Below are positions 33,602 through 44,939 of a stretch of DNA of 64,000 nucleotides, piece by piece. A model generated the notes under the pieces. It did no database searches, was not told the DNA's origin, and was given only the letters and a program-made list of their open reading frames with translations. This stretch comes from Acanthococcus lagerstroemiae (Eukaryota; Arthropoda; Insecta; Hemiptera; Eriococcidae): assembly GCA_031841125.1 (NCBI GenBank), contig CM063114.1, forward strand, positions 41,127,574 through 41,191,573, in the 5' to 3' direction. The translations under genes and the position numbers were made by a program. The first letter of the stretch is position 1, and the number at the start of each line of letters is the position of its first letter.

Positions 33602-35388
33602 ACTTACCTACCAATCTCTGTTTCATTCACAATTCACCAGTCAAACTCATATAACCTCAGGCTTTTCTGCATGCAAACATATGTTTCAGTTTTGCTCCAT
33701 CACTCGAGTATTCCCTTCAGTTCCTCCCCCCGCAACTTATTACACCTTCAATAATTTGTGAATGAACAAAGAAATTTTCAGCCGGAATATTGAGATTTCT
33801 TCTCTTTTCCGTTCCTTCAATGAACACTGAAAATTAAACCTGAATACTAAATCTGTAAAAAGCAAAACATCGTGAGAGAACGCGTAATGCGATATCTATA
33901 TATGATTCAGACAACTGGCATAACATTTTAGTGTAGCATTTTCATTATATGTATGAGTGAAGACGACAGTATGATTTGAACACAGGATATCTGGTCTCAT
34001 CAGTTGTATTGAAGATTGAGGTAAATTCACAGACAATTTTCATGATGGATTTTTACGAAATAATAATGTGTGACAAAATAATTCGTCTTACATTAATCTC
34101 TCGTTGAAAAAAATATTGAGTCGTGATTATATAAATACAATCGACTCGTAGGTTTTAGTTGGGGTCTGGGAAATCGAGCTGCCTGTGATCACACTCACGT
34201 GTGGTTCAACTGACTTCGTGTCACGTGTTTCTACAATATTATTGTTATTATTATTATTATTATTATTACTGCTGTCCTTCAGTTTCCTGGTTGGTTCCTG
34301 GGTTGGCAACGTCTTGCCTATGAGCAGTCGGCAGTCTCGATTTCATGAGTTCGACCTTTTTTACCACTCTTTTCAATGAAGATATTGTTAGGGGACTGAG
34401 CACTTAGAACTGTACACATAGTTCAAGTCAATGAATAATCTCTTTTTTTCCCTAAAAAAAATGGAGAGCAATTACTGGCGAATTTTAAAAATAGTTCCAT
34501 ATAAATTATATAGTCCAGTAGAATTGTGAAAAATGAATTCACAAAAGTTATTGTAAAGCTCTAATATAGCATAGTTGGTCAAGTGGCCATACTAATTAGT
34601 ATATTTAAAGTCCTCAAGAGTCGGAGTGGAGCTTGGCCCCTTACGGAATGAAGTGGCCTCCATAATTCGAGATTTTTCGTTAAGTCGGTAAATATTGATT
34701 TTATCGAAAATTGTCTCAAACAAAAAATGTGCCTCGCTTAATTTTACTTCAGAGCTTCCTCTGCATCTTTTCGCATCCATCTTAAAAACGTCGGTGAAGG
34801 ATGACTGAAAATGACCCTTTATATTACCATGAATTAATACTGAGGTATCCCTTATTCGAAGAATTTTTGAAGCGTTCCTTGGTCATCTGCAGAAAGTTTT
34901 CCTTATCCTATGAAAGTATTATCTCCAAATTTGCAGATATTCAAAATAATTTCAACACGTTGACGCTGGATTTTCCTGAGGATTTATCAGCAAACATTTC
35001 ACTGTCAGAAATCGTCTGTACAGAAGAAAATGAGGCGAATACCACCAACATGTCCTAAAAATAGAAGATTTTCTAAGTAATTTGTAAAAAAAAAATTTTT
35101 TTTTAAAGAAGTCATTCCTAGGTTTAAAATTGAATTCCTGGTAATTGTTTGAAAATGGGGTATTGAAAAACTCAAATTTAAAAAAAATGAAAAAACACAA
35201 AATTACACAAAAATGCAGCAAGCAAACTTTTCCTAGACTGATTTTTTACGCTGATATAAAAAAAATATACTAATGCTTTCTCCCAGCGCCGGTGCCACTG
35301 ATTGAGCAAGATAATATGATCATCAGATCAAAAAGATCTTAAAGATCATCATAAGATCATTTGATTCCCTGATTTAAATGATTGCGAT
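33602..35388. other. Non-coding stretch with an ATT microsatellite and one short open frame
   Basis: An (ATT)n run lies at 34236-34270. An ATG-initiated 85-codon frame at 34801-35058 (MTENDPLYYHELIL…TTNMS) has no recognised family, no GC rise and no clear splice context; it is not called as a gene. Confidence 0.4.
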
Positions 35389-36047
35389 CAGGGTTGGCAT
35401 TTTACATGAAAAAATTTTTATTTTACATTTTACGTAAATTGCATGTAAAATGTCGAATGAAATGTAAAATGTACATTGTGCGTAAACTGTAAAATTGATG
35501 TAAAAGAGCGAAAAAAATAATGTGATTGATGACTGATAAAGACAAGTTTATTCACTTCAAATATCAAACTCCTTTCAAAAATTTAGATTGATTTAAGTAC
35601 CTACTTGTCTAAGTTATGTAGAAACAGTAAAAATAACGAATGTTAACTCAGTGGGCTATTATTAGGAACGTGACTATTAGTAAGTTGGGGGTGGAGATGA
35701 AGGGGTCAAATACAATCGAATGATTAAGTCGGAATAAATTTTGAAAAGCCTGAAAGCATGACTTTAAAATCATATACATTATGAAACATTCTACTTTCTT
35801 ATGAGTTACATATTATAGTGAATTTGAGGAGTATAAATGATAAAATTATTGAATGATAAAAGAGACGACCATTTTTGACTGTAGTTCCGGTCGTGTGCAA
35901 GTTTTAAATTTTACTTGAAAAATTGAACTTCATTTTTTTTTTACTCATTGTTACTTATTTTACATTCAGTAGAATAAAAAGTTAATTCACATTGACTCCT
36001 TTACATATCAAATGAGCCTGTAAAATATATCTTACCTGCCGACCCTG
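35389..36047. mobile_element. hAT-like element, 659 bp
   Basis: Inverted ends CAGGGTTGGCA and TGCCGACCCTG; flanking 8-mers ATTGCGAT and ATTGTAAT match at 6 of 8. Repeated ATTTTAC/GTAAAAT words mark both subterminal regions. Non-coding. Confidence 0.75.
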
Positions 36048-36106
36048 ATTGTAATCTTTGTCTAATTTCTAAAATGATCAAAAATCATGATTTAATATCA
36101 AACACA

Positions 36107-36380
36107 TAGGGCCCCGTACCCAGGATTTAGGTAAGGGGAGGGGGTTGCGATTAAGATACATTTTTTCTGGGGGTGGGGCACTCACAAATCCGCTCTCCTT
36201 TCTGTCTCAACCCATCGTTTTTTCGTGTTATTTTTTGGCCAACGGGAGGGGGGGATTTTTCTTGGTCGAGGAAGGGGGCTGAATCACAGATTCACCCTCC
36301 TCTTCATCTCAACCCATTGTTTTTTCGTGTTTTTTATCCATGGGGGTTGAACACCCCCTCTCCCCATCGGTACGGCCCTG
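36107..36380. mobile_element. hAT-like MITE, 274 bp, with perfect 8-bp TSD
   Basis: Ends TAGGGCCCCGTACC and GGTACGGCCCTG with the perfect target duplication CAAACACA (36099-36106 and 36381-36388). The interior carries two copies of CTCAACCCAT-GTTTTTTCGTGTT. Non-coding. Confidence 0.88.
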
Positions 36381-37046
36381 CAAACACAACATGAAAGTCG
36401 CGCAAAATTATGATCTAGAGATCGGAAAGATTACAAAAGAGATCCTGATCTAAGATCTTTTTTCCACAGATCATCTTATAATCTGAACCCGTTACCTTCT
36501 GAATTTTTTAAATTATCTGCCGATGAATACAACACTGTGCAACAAAATATTTAGACATGGCTAGGTACCTGTGATCTGTTTTTGTCTCTTACATCATAGT
36601 TAATGACAAATGGACCATCTATCGACTGAGACTTTGTTTTCAATTAAAATAATAGATTTCCCGTGACGTCGCACAGTGAATTACTGTTGGCAAACATTCC
36701 AGAGCGTGTCTAAAATAGGCCCTTTTGGGGCTTCAAAGTAGTCTAGGAATTTTCTTAGTATTTTCCCCTCATTTTGCTTAAATTTGACGCATTGGTGTAT
36801 ATGCGTTTTGTCAGGCAGACAGCTAGGACAAGAACAAAATTCTAAGTGGTCTATTGCAGTTTTTTATTCTTTCTAGACCTAAGCTATCCAAAAATACTAA
36901 TGAAAACCCATGGACAAACCCTGAAAGAAAACTTGTTGCACGGTGTAATCCTAGATCACTGGATTCATGATCTCACACATCCCTGGCCCTCGGTGCTAGA
37001 ATGGTCCTTACTCTTGGTAAAAGAAATTCATGTTCTCAGTCGGGAC
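36381..37046. other. Non-coding stretch
   Basis: Contains AGATC-rich sequence (36410-36480) resembling 35315-35390; otherwise nothing recognised. Confidence 0.45.
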
Positions 37047-40000
37047 ACCCCCTAGGTCGGTTCCATGGGTTGAAAAAACCTCTTCTGCAATATTTGAGCG
37101 AAATTGGAATCGGGTAGCCCGTGTCGCAATGGAGGGGAAGTTCTTGTGGGAATTAACATTGATTTTTGGAATTTGAGATACTCAGATATCTGGAGTCACC
37201 CCTATGAGCATAATCGTCGTTTTCTGTTTTTGGAATTTGGTTTTAAAGGTTATTGAATTTATTTCAGGGGTTACTTCTCCTCTCCCGTCAGCCCTTCAGG
37301 CTTGAGAGGGGACTAATTTCCATTTACTCCAATTTCCCTCAATTTCCAAATTCTTCACATCGATAGTAGAGTTTTCGGGTTGCTGAATCTATTTCAGGGG
37401 GTTCTTTTTTCCTCCCCTCAACTCTCGAGGTTCTAAAGAGGACTAATCGTCAATTACTCTCCAATTTCACCAATTACCAAGTTCTCCAGGTCGATAGTAC
37501 GGGTTTTTGGGTGTCTGAATCCGTTTCAGGGATCATTTCCCTTTTCCCTTCACACGGGGCTAATCATCAGTCATTTCAATTTTCCCGATATCCTCTTCTT
37601 TTGCTTTGTTACTAGGGTTTTGTGATTCTCATTTGAATTTTTCATTTTTTGTGAATGTTTGTTTGTTTATTTATTATTATTATTATTATTATTTTTTTCA
37701 ATTAAAAAATATTTCGATAAAAAATCGAAATTTTTTTATTTAAAAAAAATTTTCTGAGCAAATTTTTCTTCTCCACCTCCCCAAACTGAAAGTCAAATTT
37801 CGTTTTTGAAAATGGAGTATCCTGGACCCCTGTCGGAGACTAGTCAGTCAAAAGCCGAAGGTTTCAAGCTAAGTATCGAAGGTTATCTGAAAGGTTGAAA
37901 CAAAGCTGAAATGTGGAAGACATTTCGAAAATCTGAAAGTTGGTTGTAAACGTTGAATTTCGAATTTCAATGACCATTCTACTGTTTTTACTAGATTCTC
38001 TGTTGGACCTAGAGCCTGAAATTTGGGAAAGTTGAACATTTTATTAAAATCTAAAAGTTGAAAGTAAAAGAGTTATTTTCCAATGTCACAAGCTGAATCC
38101 GATAGCAAATTGTTCACGACCTTTCCTTGACTTTTCTCATAGACTCACAATACTCATGTAAGGAATCCTAAATTGCAAAAAGAAGTTTCAGTGATACTTG
38201 TTCAATTTCTTCTTTTGCAATTTTTTTTAAAGTTCACATTTACAAAGGCAGATGATAAAATAATAAATCAACAGTTAGCTGTGCTGGGGCCTAGGCTTCA
38301 TTTTTTAATTTCTTCCTTATTTCCAGAAAAATTTGTAGGGAATTTATTATTTTTTGGAAAAAGCAAATTAAATATACTGTAAAATTCATGACTTCTTTAA
38401 GACTTTCATGATTGGTAGACACCCTGAGATTTCACTTCACAACCAGAAAGTATTGGACTAGATAGACAAAAGGTTTCTTGTGTTCTGTTGTTTAATTTAT
38501 GAGCTTTGGTCCTGTTGAATACAGGAGGGAAATTTATTCTGGTACAAAAGTCAAAACTCCATGTGCTTTTCCAATAAAAATGAAAGGGAGCTTGTGGCAC
38601 GGATTCCCCTAATTCGATCAACCTATGTTTTTTTTTTGTTTTTTTGTTTGATTTTATTGGAACCAATTTAGGAGACGAATCAGAGGAAATTGGGGGAAAA
38701 AGTCATCAAAGAGTAAATAACGAACACCTTAAAATGTGTAAAGGAAGTTGTGTGCTCCTCTCAAGTATTCCTAACATCCTTCCAGCTGACCCTCTCAGAC
38801 TAGGGTATGCTCAGGTGCGCAAATACGAGGGGAGGGCTTGGGAGATAAAATTCCAATCTGCATTTGTTGAGACCATTTTGAAACTGTTATTTGAATTTTT
38901 TATTTTCTAAGAACGTTTGTTTGTTTATTTTTTCATCAATTAAAAAATATTTTGACTGAAAAATCGGCAAATTTTACAATTTTACAATTTTATTGGCGAA
39001 TTTTTAGTTTTCAAAAAATATTTGTCAGCAAATTTTTCTTCTCTACACCTCTCCCCCCCCCCCTCCAAGCTGATAGTAAAGTTTTGTCTCTAGGCCGGAA
39101 AAGTATTTTCTGCGAAATTGGAGCAAAAACGGGAAAAGTTAACCTATACTACAAGGGGGGGGGGGATTTCTTGTGAAAATTCACATTGATTTTTGGGATT
39201 TAAGATTCTGAGACATGTAGAGCCTCTCTACATGAGCGTAAAAGGGATGTTGTTTTTCATATGGGCGTTTTAAGAGTCACTGAATTCATATCAGGGTTTA
39301 CTTCTCCTTCTCCCCAACCCTGAGGCTCCACAGGGAGCTAGTTTCCATTTGTTTTAATTTCCCTCAATTTCCAAGTTCTTTGCATCGGTAGATACGGCTC
39401 TTTTAAGTCACTGAATCCATTTCAGGGGTTACTTCCCCCTCTCCTCAACCCTTCAAGTTGGGGCTATTTCCAGTGTTACTCTAATTTCTCTGAATTTTAT
39501 AATTCTTCACATCGATAGATAAGGCTTTTTGAGACACTGAATCCATTTTAGTAGTTCTTTCTTTCCCTCTCCAACCCTCGAGGCCCTGCAGGGCTTAATT
39601 TTTAATTACTCCAATTTGTCCGGTGTCCAAGTTCTTTACATCGGTGGTACTGTTTTTTTGGATTGTTAAATCCGGTTCGGCATTCGTTTCCCTGCCTCTC
39701 TACCTTTGAGGCTCTACACAGGAGCTGATCTTCAATTACTCCAGTTCCTCCGATTTCCATATTATGTACTGCATGTTGTTAGTAAGTTTCCTGATTCTAT
39801 ATTTAGGGTGTGCCGAGTTCACTCACTCTTCAATATGGACACAAAGGTTTCCTGAGTCTTTAAATCCGGTTCGAGGTTTCTTTTTCCCCCTCCCCTCAAC
39901 TCTTGAGGCTCTACAATGGACGAATCTCCAAATGATTTATAATTTTCACTTTGTTTATATTGAAAACAGGGTTTTCTGGTCCTCTGTGAAGTCTGAAGGG

Positions 40001-40305
40001 CGAGAGGAGGATACTCCATTTTCAGAAACGAAATTTGACTTTCAGTTTGGGGAGGCGGAAAAGAAAAATTTGCCTTCAAAATTTAAAAAAATAAAAATCT
40101 TACGATTTTTTATCGGAATATTTTTTAATTGAAAAAAAAAAAAATAAACAAACAAACATTCATAAAAAATGAAGAATTCAAATGAACAGTTTCAAAATTT
40201 GCCGACTGCCAAATGATTGGGGGAGGGTATGTCAACCCCCCCCCCACACTCACACACCGCTATAGTTTCGTCCCTGTTTCGGCCCATGGAACCGAGGAGT
40301 GCCCT
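37047..40305. mobile_element. 3.3-kb composite repeat with inverted ends
   Basis: The left end (GGACACCCCCTAGGTCGGTTCCATGGG) has an inverted counterpart at about 40272-40305 (CCCATGGAACCGAGGAGTGCCC). A block of about 200 bp around a GTTTGTTTGTTTATT run occurs three times: 37620-37830, 38870-39080 and, inverted, 40000-40200. A unit of about 125-130 bp (ATTTCAGGGGTTACTTC…CTCAA…CTCCAATTTCCCTCAATTTCC) is tandemly repeated at 37250-37620 and 39280-39920. No transposase is seen. The element ends close to the kekkon promoter. Confidence 0.7.
39793..39845 (+). mobile_element. Solo fragment of the Penelope-like terminus
   Basis: GATTCTATATTTAGGGTGTG followed by GAGTTCACTCACTCTTCAATATGGACAC-type sequence matches the palindrome arm 12653-12710, here as an isolated piece inside the composite repeat. 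Confidence 0.8.
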
Positions 40306-41085
40306 CATTAAAATTTGAAGATACGGCTGCACAAGTCGAAATTAAGCCGCACCCTAGTGTGCACCTCTTGTCAACGGCCGAGTCTACGGGGATCAGCAGA
40401 CGTTAAGATCTCGCTGAAAGCGTACCTATCGGTTCAGATTCGGACTACAGTCAACCTAGTTCCACATCACCCCGACAGAGATCTCAGCCTTCTCTCCAGA
40501 ACCGGTTGGTCAGTCGCACATATGCGGTTCGTCGGCACGGGGGAACAGGGAAACGGGAACTGCGGGAACAGCGGCAGTGATGGATGGCAAATGGAAATGC
40601 GAACGAGAAGATGAGACGAAAATCGTGACGCGTTTTTAAGGCCAAACGTAACTAGCGAATGCATTGGCAGCGCGGTGTGTTGTGCTCCAAGGGAGGGGGG
40701 TGGCGGCGGTTTCAACGCTTCACCGACGCTCTACCTTTCGTAACACGCTAGGCTACCTTCCACCTTTCAGTCTTCCAATTGAGTTGAACTTCTCGGTTCT
40801 CGGTTTCATGTTGTGCGGCGTCACTTCCTACGTTGGTGTTTGTTAACGTGCGGTTGCTACGTTACTCAGTTTTACTTTGCGTTTACGTTTACGTTCCACC
40901 AAACAGTTTCTCAGTTTCTACGTTCGACTCGAGTGCGGTGTCGCGTTCCCGTGTTGTGTTTGTGCCCTTGTCGTGGAAAATACTCGAAAAAAGTACGCGC
41001 GCGAATGTCGCCGACAGTTCGCGTTTGAACGTTCGGCCAGTGATCAGTGCTCGTTACCCGTCATAGCGATTTGTAAACGGTCACG
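40306..41085 (+). promoter_or_regulatory. Probable promoter and 5' leader of the kekkon gene, with two short uORFs
   Basis: The base composition turns GC-rich from about 40,315, and CpG-rich sequence continues into the coding region. Two upstream ORFs precede the start: 40808-40846 (12 codons, MLCGV…) and 41005-41028 (7 codons, MSPTVRV). Several TCAGT words (e.g. near 40866 and 40909) could serve as arthropod initiators; no TATA box is evident. Transcript start is inferred only. Confidence 0.45.
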
Positions 41086-42933
41086 ATGAATGTGCGCGCG
41101 GTGCTCTGTCTCGCGAGTATATGGTTCGGGTGTATGTTAACCAGTTCGTGGTGCTGTCCGAGCGAATGTTCGTGCAAATGGAAAAGTGGTAAGATAACGG
41201 TAGAGTGTTCGGGTCGCGGCTTGATCTCGATACCCGAGGGTATTGACGCCGAGACCCAGGTGCTGGATATCTCGGGCAACGATCTGCAAGGGCTGCAGCG
41301 GGACACCTTCCAGAAGTCGGGCCTGATCAATCTGCAGAAGATGCATATGCGCTCGTGCCTGCTCGGCCAGATCGACAGGTACGCGTTTCGCGGTCTCTCC
41401 AACCTGCTGGAGATCGACCTGTCGCAGAACCTGCTGACTCACGTGCCGTCGCAGGCGTTTGAGGACATTCCGTACCTGCGGAACATCAGCTTGGCCAGCA
41501 ATCCGATCCACCGGATTGAGGCGTTCGCGTTTAAACTGGTGCCGCAGCTCGCCAAGCTAGACCTGTCGCACTGCGAGATCGAAGCGATCCGGCCGCAGGC
41601 TTTTGACGGTCTCGACGTGCTCGACTACCTGAAGCTGAACGACAACAAGCTGCAGGAGCTGCCGGTGACCACCATCAAGGGTTTGACCAAGTTGAGAACC
41701 ATCGAGTTGCACGGCAACAACTGGAAATGCGATTGCAATATGCGCGGCGTGAAAATGTGGATCAGCGAATTCAATCCGCACATTCCGCAGCCGATGTTCT
41801 GTACCAGCGGGCCGGAACGGCTCAAAGACAAACAGCTCTCCGACCTGGACGCGGACGACTTCGCGTGCAAGCCGACTATCAGAATGGACGCGCGCCAGTT
41901 GACCGCGGTAATCGGCTCCAACATCACCATCGAATGTCGCGTCGATTCCGATCCGGTCGCTACAATCAGTTGGTACTTCGGAAATGGTCACCTATTGTCC
42001 AACAATTCGATTTACGACAGCGGGCAACGGTTGTACATAAGCGAAAACGAGGACAACGTGCACGATAAGAGGAGTAAATTGGTGTTACGACGGGTGGAGG
42101 AGAGCGACGCCGGCGAGTACCACTGCGTGGCCGAAAACAGAGCGGGCAACGACGAGGCCAACTTCACGCTGCACGCTTTACCAGCGGCCAGCGGCATCGT
42201 CGCTCTAAGCAGCACCAACATCGAGGTGCTGACCATCGCCCTCGGTGTCCTAATTGTTCTCATGCTGATTATCATAGTCTTCCTGGTGAAGAAGATCAAG
42301 TACCCCTCGTACGCGGAGAAAGACGCGAAGCACATGAAGCACCAGCCGGAGAAGAACTCGGTGGAGACGTCGTCGCAGAAGAGTCACGATTCCGAGATCA
42401 AGTCCGACTCCGGCAAAGCGTTCACCGTCACGTCCGACCTGTCGTACAGCCGCAGTCTGAGCGACATCGGCAACCCGACCTTCTCGAATCCGGACCTGAT
42501 CAGCGGCACCAACATGCGCGACTCGACCTGCATCACCCCGTTGCCGATCACCCGGCCGATCAGCGACTACTGCCACAACTGGCAGAAGTCGTACGCGATG
42601 CCGAGGGCGGCCAGCGCGTCCGGCTTCAACTACGACATCCACGACCGGATGCCCATCGTCGTGGACACGGTGAGCGCCGGCTCCGGCAGCGACGAGGTCT
42701 TCTCGCACAGCCGCATGTCCAACGACTACCCGCCCGACTACGGCTTACCTATTTTGCCGGAAAACGGCGTTAGTCAACCGTGCGCCAAAACGCTGAAGGT
42801 ATGGCAGCGCGGCGTTCCGGTACTGCCGCCCATGTGCTCGGGGCCACCGCCGCCGGCCTTCCAGACCCTGCCGCCGCACGTCCGAAATTCGCCGGCCGAT
42901 CGACGGTACCAGAGGTGCGGCACCGACGTGTAG
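41086..42933 (+). CDS. Kekkon-family LRR-Ig transmembrane protein
   Basis: A complete single-exon gene of 615 codons with A at -3 of the ATG. Residues 1-23 are a signal peptide. LRRNT cysteines are 24, 28, 30 and 41; about six LRRs follow (58-212; e.g. LLEIDLSQNLLTHVP), then an LRRCT with C215, C217, C239 and C261. A single I-set Ig domain spans about 264-363 with C284, W296, C347 and the DAGEY motif. The transmembrane helix is about 380-401, followed by KKIK. The 214-residue cytoplasmic tail is Ser/Pro-rich, with PPPP near the end and the C-terminus GTDV, a class I PDZ ligand. This architecture is that of arthropod Kekkon proteins, often annotated automatically as leucine-rich repeat-containing protein 24-like. 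Fly Kekkon members modulate EGFR or BMP signalling; which paralogue this is cannot be settled here. Confidence 0.93.
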   Translation: MNVRAVLCLASIWFGCMLTSSWCCPSECSCKWKSGKITVECSGRGLISIPEGIDAETQVLDISGNDLQGLQRDTFQKSGLINLQKMHMRSCLLGQIDRYAFRGLSNLLEIDLSQNLLTHVPSQAFEDIPYLRNISLASNPIHRIEAFAFKLVPQLAKLDLSHCEIEAIRPQAFDGLDVLDYLKLNDNKLQELPVTTIKGLTKLRTIELHGNNWKCDCNMRGVKMWISEFNPHIPQPMFCTSGPERLKDKQLSDLDADDFACKPTIRMDARQLTAVIGSNITIECRVDSDPVATISWYFGNGHLLSNNSIYDSGQRLYISENEDNVHDKRSKLVLRRVEESDAGEYHCVAENRAGNDEANFTLHALPAASGIVALSSTNIEVLTIALGVLIVLMLIIIVFLVKKIKYPSYAEKDAKHMKHQPEKNSVETSSQKSHDSEIKSDSGKAFTVTSDLSYSRSLSDIGNPTFSNPDLISGTNMRDSTCITPLPITRPISDYCHNWQKSYAMPRAASASGFNYDIHDRMPIVVDTVSAGSGSDEVFSHSRMSNDYPPDYGLPILPENGVSQPCAKTLKVWQRGVPVLPPMCSGPPPPAFQTLPPHVRNSPADRRYQRCGTDV

Positions 42934-44594
42934 ATTCGCTATTAATACGTTCTTGTATCATTTTTAAAATAACGTAAACAAGGCTGTGAGTATAAACGTA
43001 AATTAGGTTAGACTTATAATACGTTTTTTCATATTTTTTTCTTCCTATTATTGTTGTAAATAAGCGTTGTATAGATTTTTATACACGTCAAAACGCACCG
43101 AGAGCTCCGTCTTTTTTTTCTCTCTCTCTCTTATTCTCCACGCATTTTTATATGTAACACTCGATTTATTAACGTACGTTATTGTGGGGCTTGATCGTAC
43201 CGAGAGGTAAGTGAAACCTTTCTCTCTCTTCCCTCATAATAATAAGAGCAACCGGTTAACCGGCGGTTTCCGTTATGCTGTTTTTTCGCGCTTCAGTTCA
43301 TCCTCAACCCGAAATGTACACAACAGTAGCGTGAGATGGTTTGAAGGGGTTAATGCAGTTGACTCTGTATGAAAAATTCAATCACGTGGGATGCTTGTAT
43401 TTTCGTGAGGAATCATCTCGATTAGTTCTGTCAAAGTAGAGAATCCCCTCGAAGAATTTTGAATCCAAGAATCCGAATCTATGTCAAAACAAGTTCAACA
43501 GCTGAGCTATAAGGCAACAGGGTTTTGTGAGTTGAATGCAAAAACGTCGTTGAGGCAGATATGATGTAGAATGTAGGATCAACAACGAAGCAGTCACCTA
43601 ATATCGCAATCCACTGACGCCCTCAGTGGTTGCAATTAATCCGCAGTCTTAACTTCAGAACGTCAGTTCAAAAGCTTACAGCTGTCTTAAGATGGATTAT
43701 TCAGTTTTGTAGATTCGGGTTGCATTTGTGGTTTCTGTGTGCAAGTAGACATTACATACCTCTGAAAAATAATGCAGTCAAGAGTGGGCAAGATCGTCAA
43801 TAACAATCATCTAAAATCACAGATCACTTAGACATTTGAAGAAGATATGATTATCAAATCAGAAAAATCAGTCAGTGGGTAGTAAAAGATTTAATATCAC
43901 CTTCTTAAATCGCGATTATTTGTAGTATTTTAAACTGAAATATCGCTCTATAACGTGAAGTACCGAAAACAGGTCAGTGACTTGTTTGTGGACTTTTCCA
44001 AACGGCCGGGTCTGAGTGAAGTGAGCGCAACAGCGCCGTGCCTTATGATTGCGGAATGAAATTGTAAAATGGTTTCCATTATGGCGAGGTGGCTTGGTAT
44101 CGATAAAATCAGAAACCTTGAACAACACTGAAATCCGGCTGTATAGAAAATCAAATCAGATTTATTCCTCCAACAGAAAATAATAAAACAAATTTAAGTA
44201 CCCCCTGGTATTGTGCACATACGTGTGCGACCGTGGAAGAGGGGATTAATATTGTTACAAAATTGAAAACGAAGATAAAATGAGGCTAATTTTTCCTTGA
44301 AGAACTGAATCTAAGAAACAGCAGACGGGAAAAAAAACGACAAAAGGGGCACCCTCAATGATCAAAATATGAAGGGAGAACTGACTGATTTTCATCGTGA
44401 ATGCAGTTTCTGGGTTGGCAGGGATGTGATTAGACGATTCTGTACGGCTGCAGTTTCACATTTTTATGGTTTGCAGAGTCAAAGGTGCTCATTCGAGGTA
44501 TAGGCGCCGATTGCGGATAATTTGAGCTTTCGAAAAATGGGCATAAGTTTGGAAATTACTGCTGATTTTTTCTTCCTCATGAATATTTTGGAGT
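42934..44594. other. Kekkon 3' flank and non-coding DNA
   Basis: Holds the probable 3' UTR. No canonical AATAAA was found in the first 250 bp. A (TC)n run lies at 43120-43132. Beyond 43,300 nothing is recognised. Confidence 0.45.
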
Positions 44595-44939
44595 CAGAGA
44601 CGTACCGACAAGTTTTTCCTGGGGGGATAAAAATTGTGAAAGTCCTAACTGACTCAATTCAGAATTCCCAAGTATGAAAGCAAAAAAAAAACCTTCTGAC
44701 CTGTTGGATTTTTCCGACTGACTCCACTCGAAATTCCCAGGTATCAAATAAAAAGAAGAAAAACCTTTTGACTTGTTGGGTTTTCCCAACTTCTCAACTC
44801 AATTACCAAGTATCAAAGCAAAAAAAAAAAGTTGTTGGATTTTTCCAAGTCACCTGACTGAAATGGTAAATTTTCCCAACTGCTGAGGGAAAAATTCCTA
44901 CGGGGGGTAAGTTGCCCCCCCCCCATCAATACGTCCTTG
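44595..44939 (+). mobile_element. hAT-like MITE (CAGGGACGTACCGA family), copy 3
   Basis: Starts CAGAGACGTACCGA and ends AATACGTCCTTG. Flanking TTTGGAGT and ATTGGAGT match at 7 of 8, consistent with an 8-bp duplication. Same internal repeats as the other copies. Confidence 0.88.

Noticed and set aside
34801..35058. ATG-initiated 85-codon frame
   Set aside because: No family, no composition shift, no clear splice or promoter context; too short to support alone.
41137..42708. Antisense open frames over the kekkon gene
   Set aside because: Shadow frames of a well-supported gene with signal peptide, LRR, Ig and TM domains.
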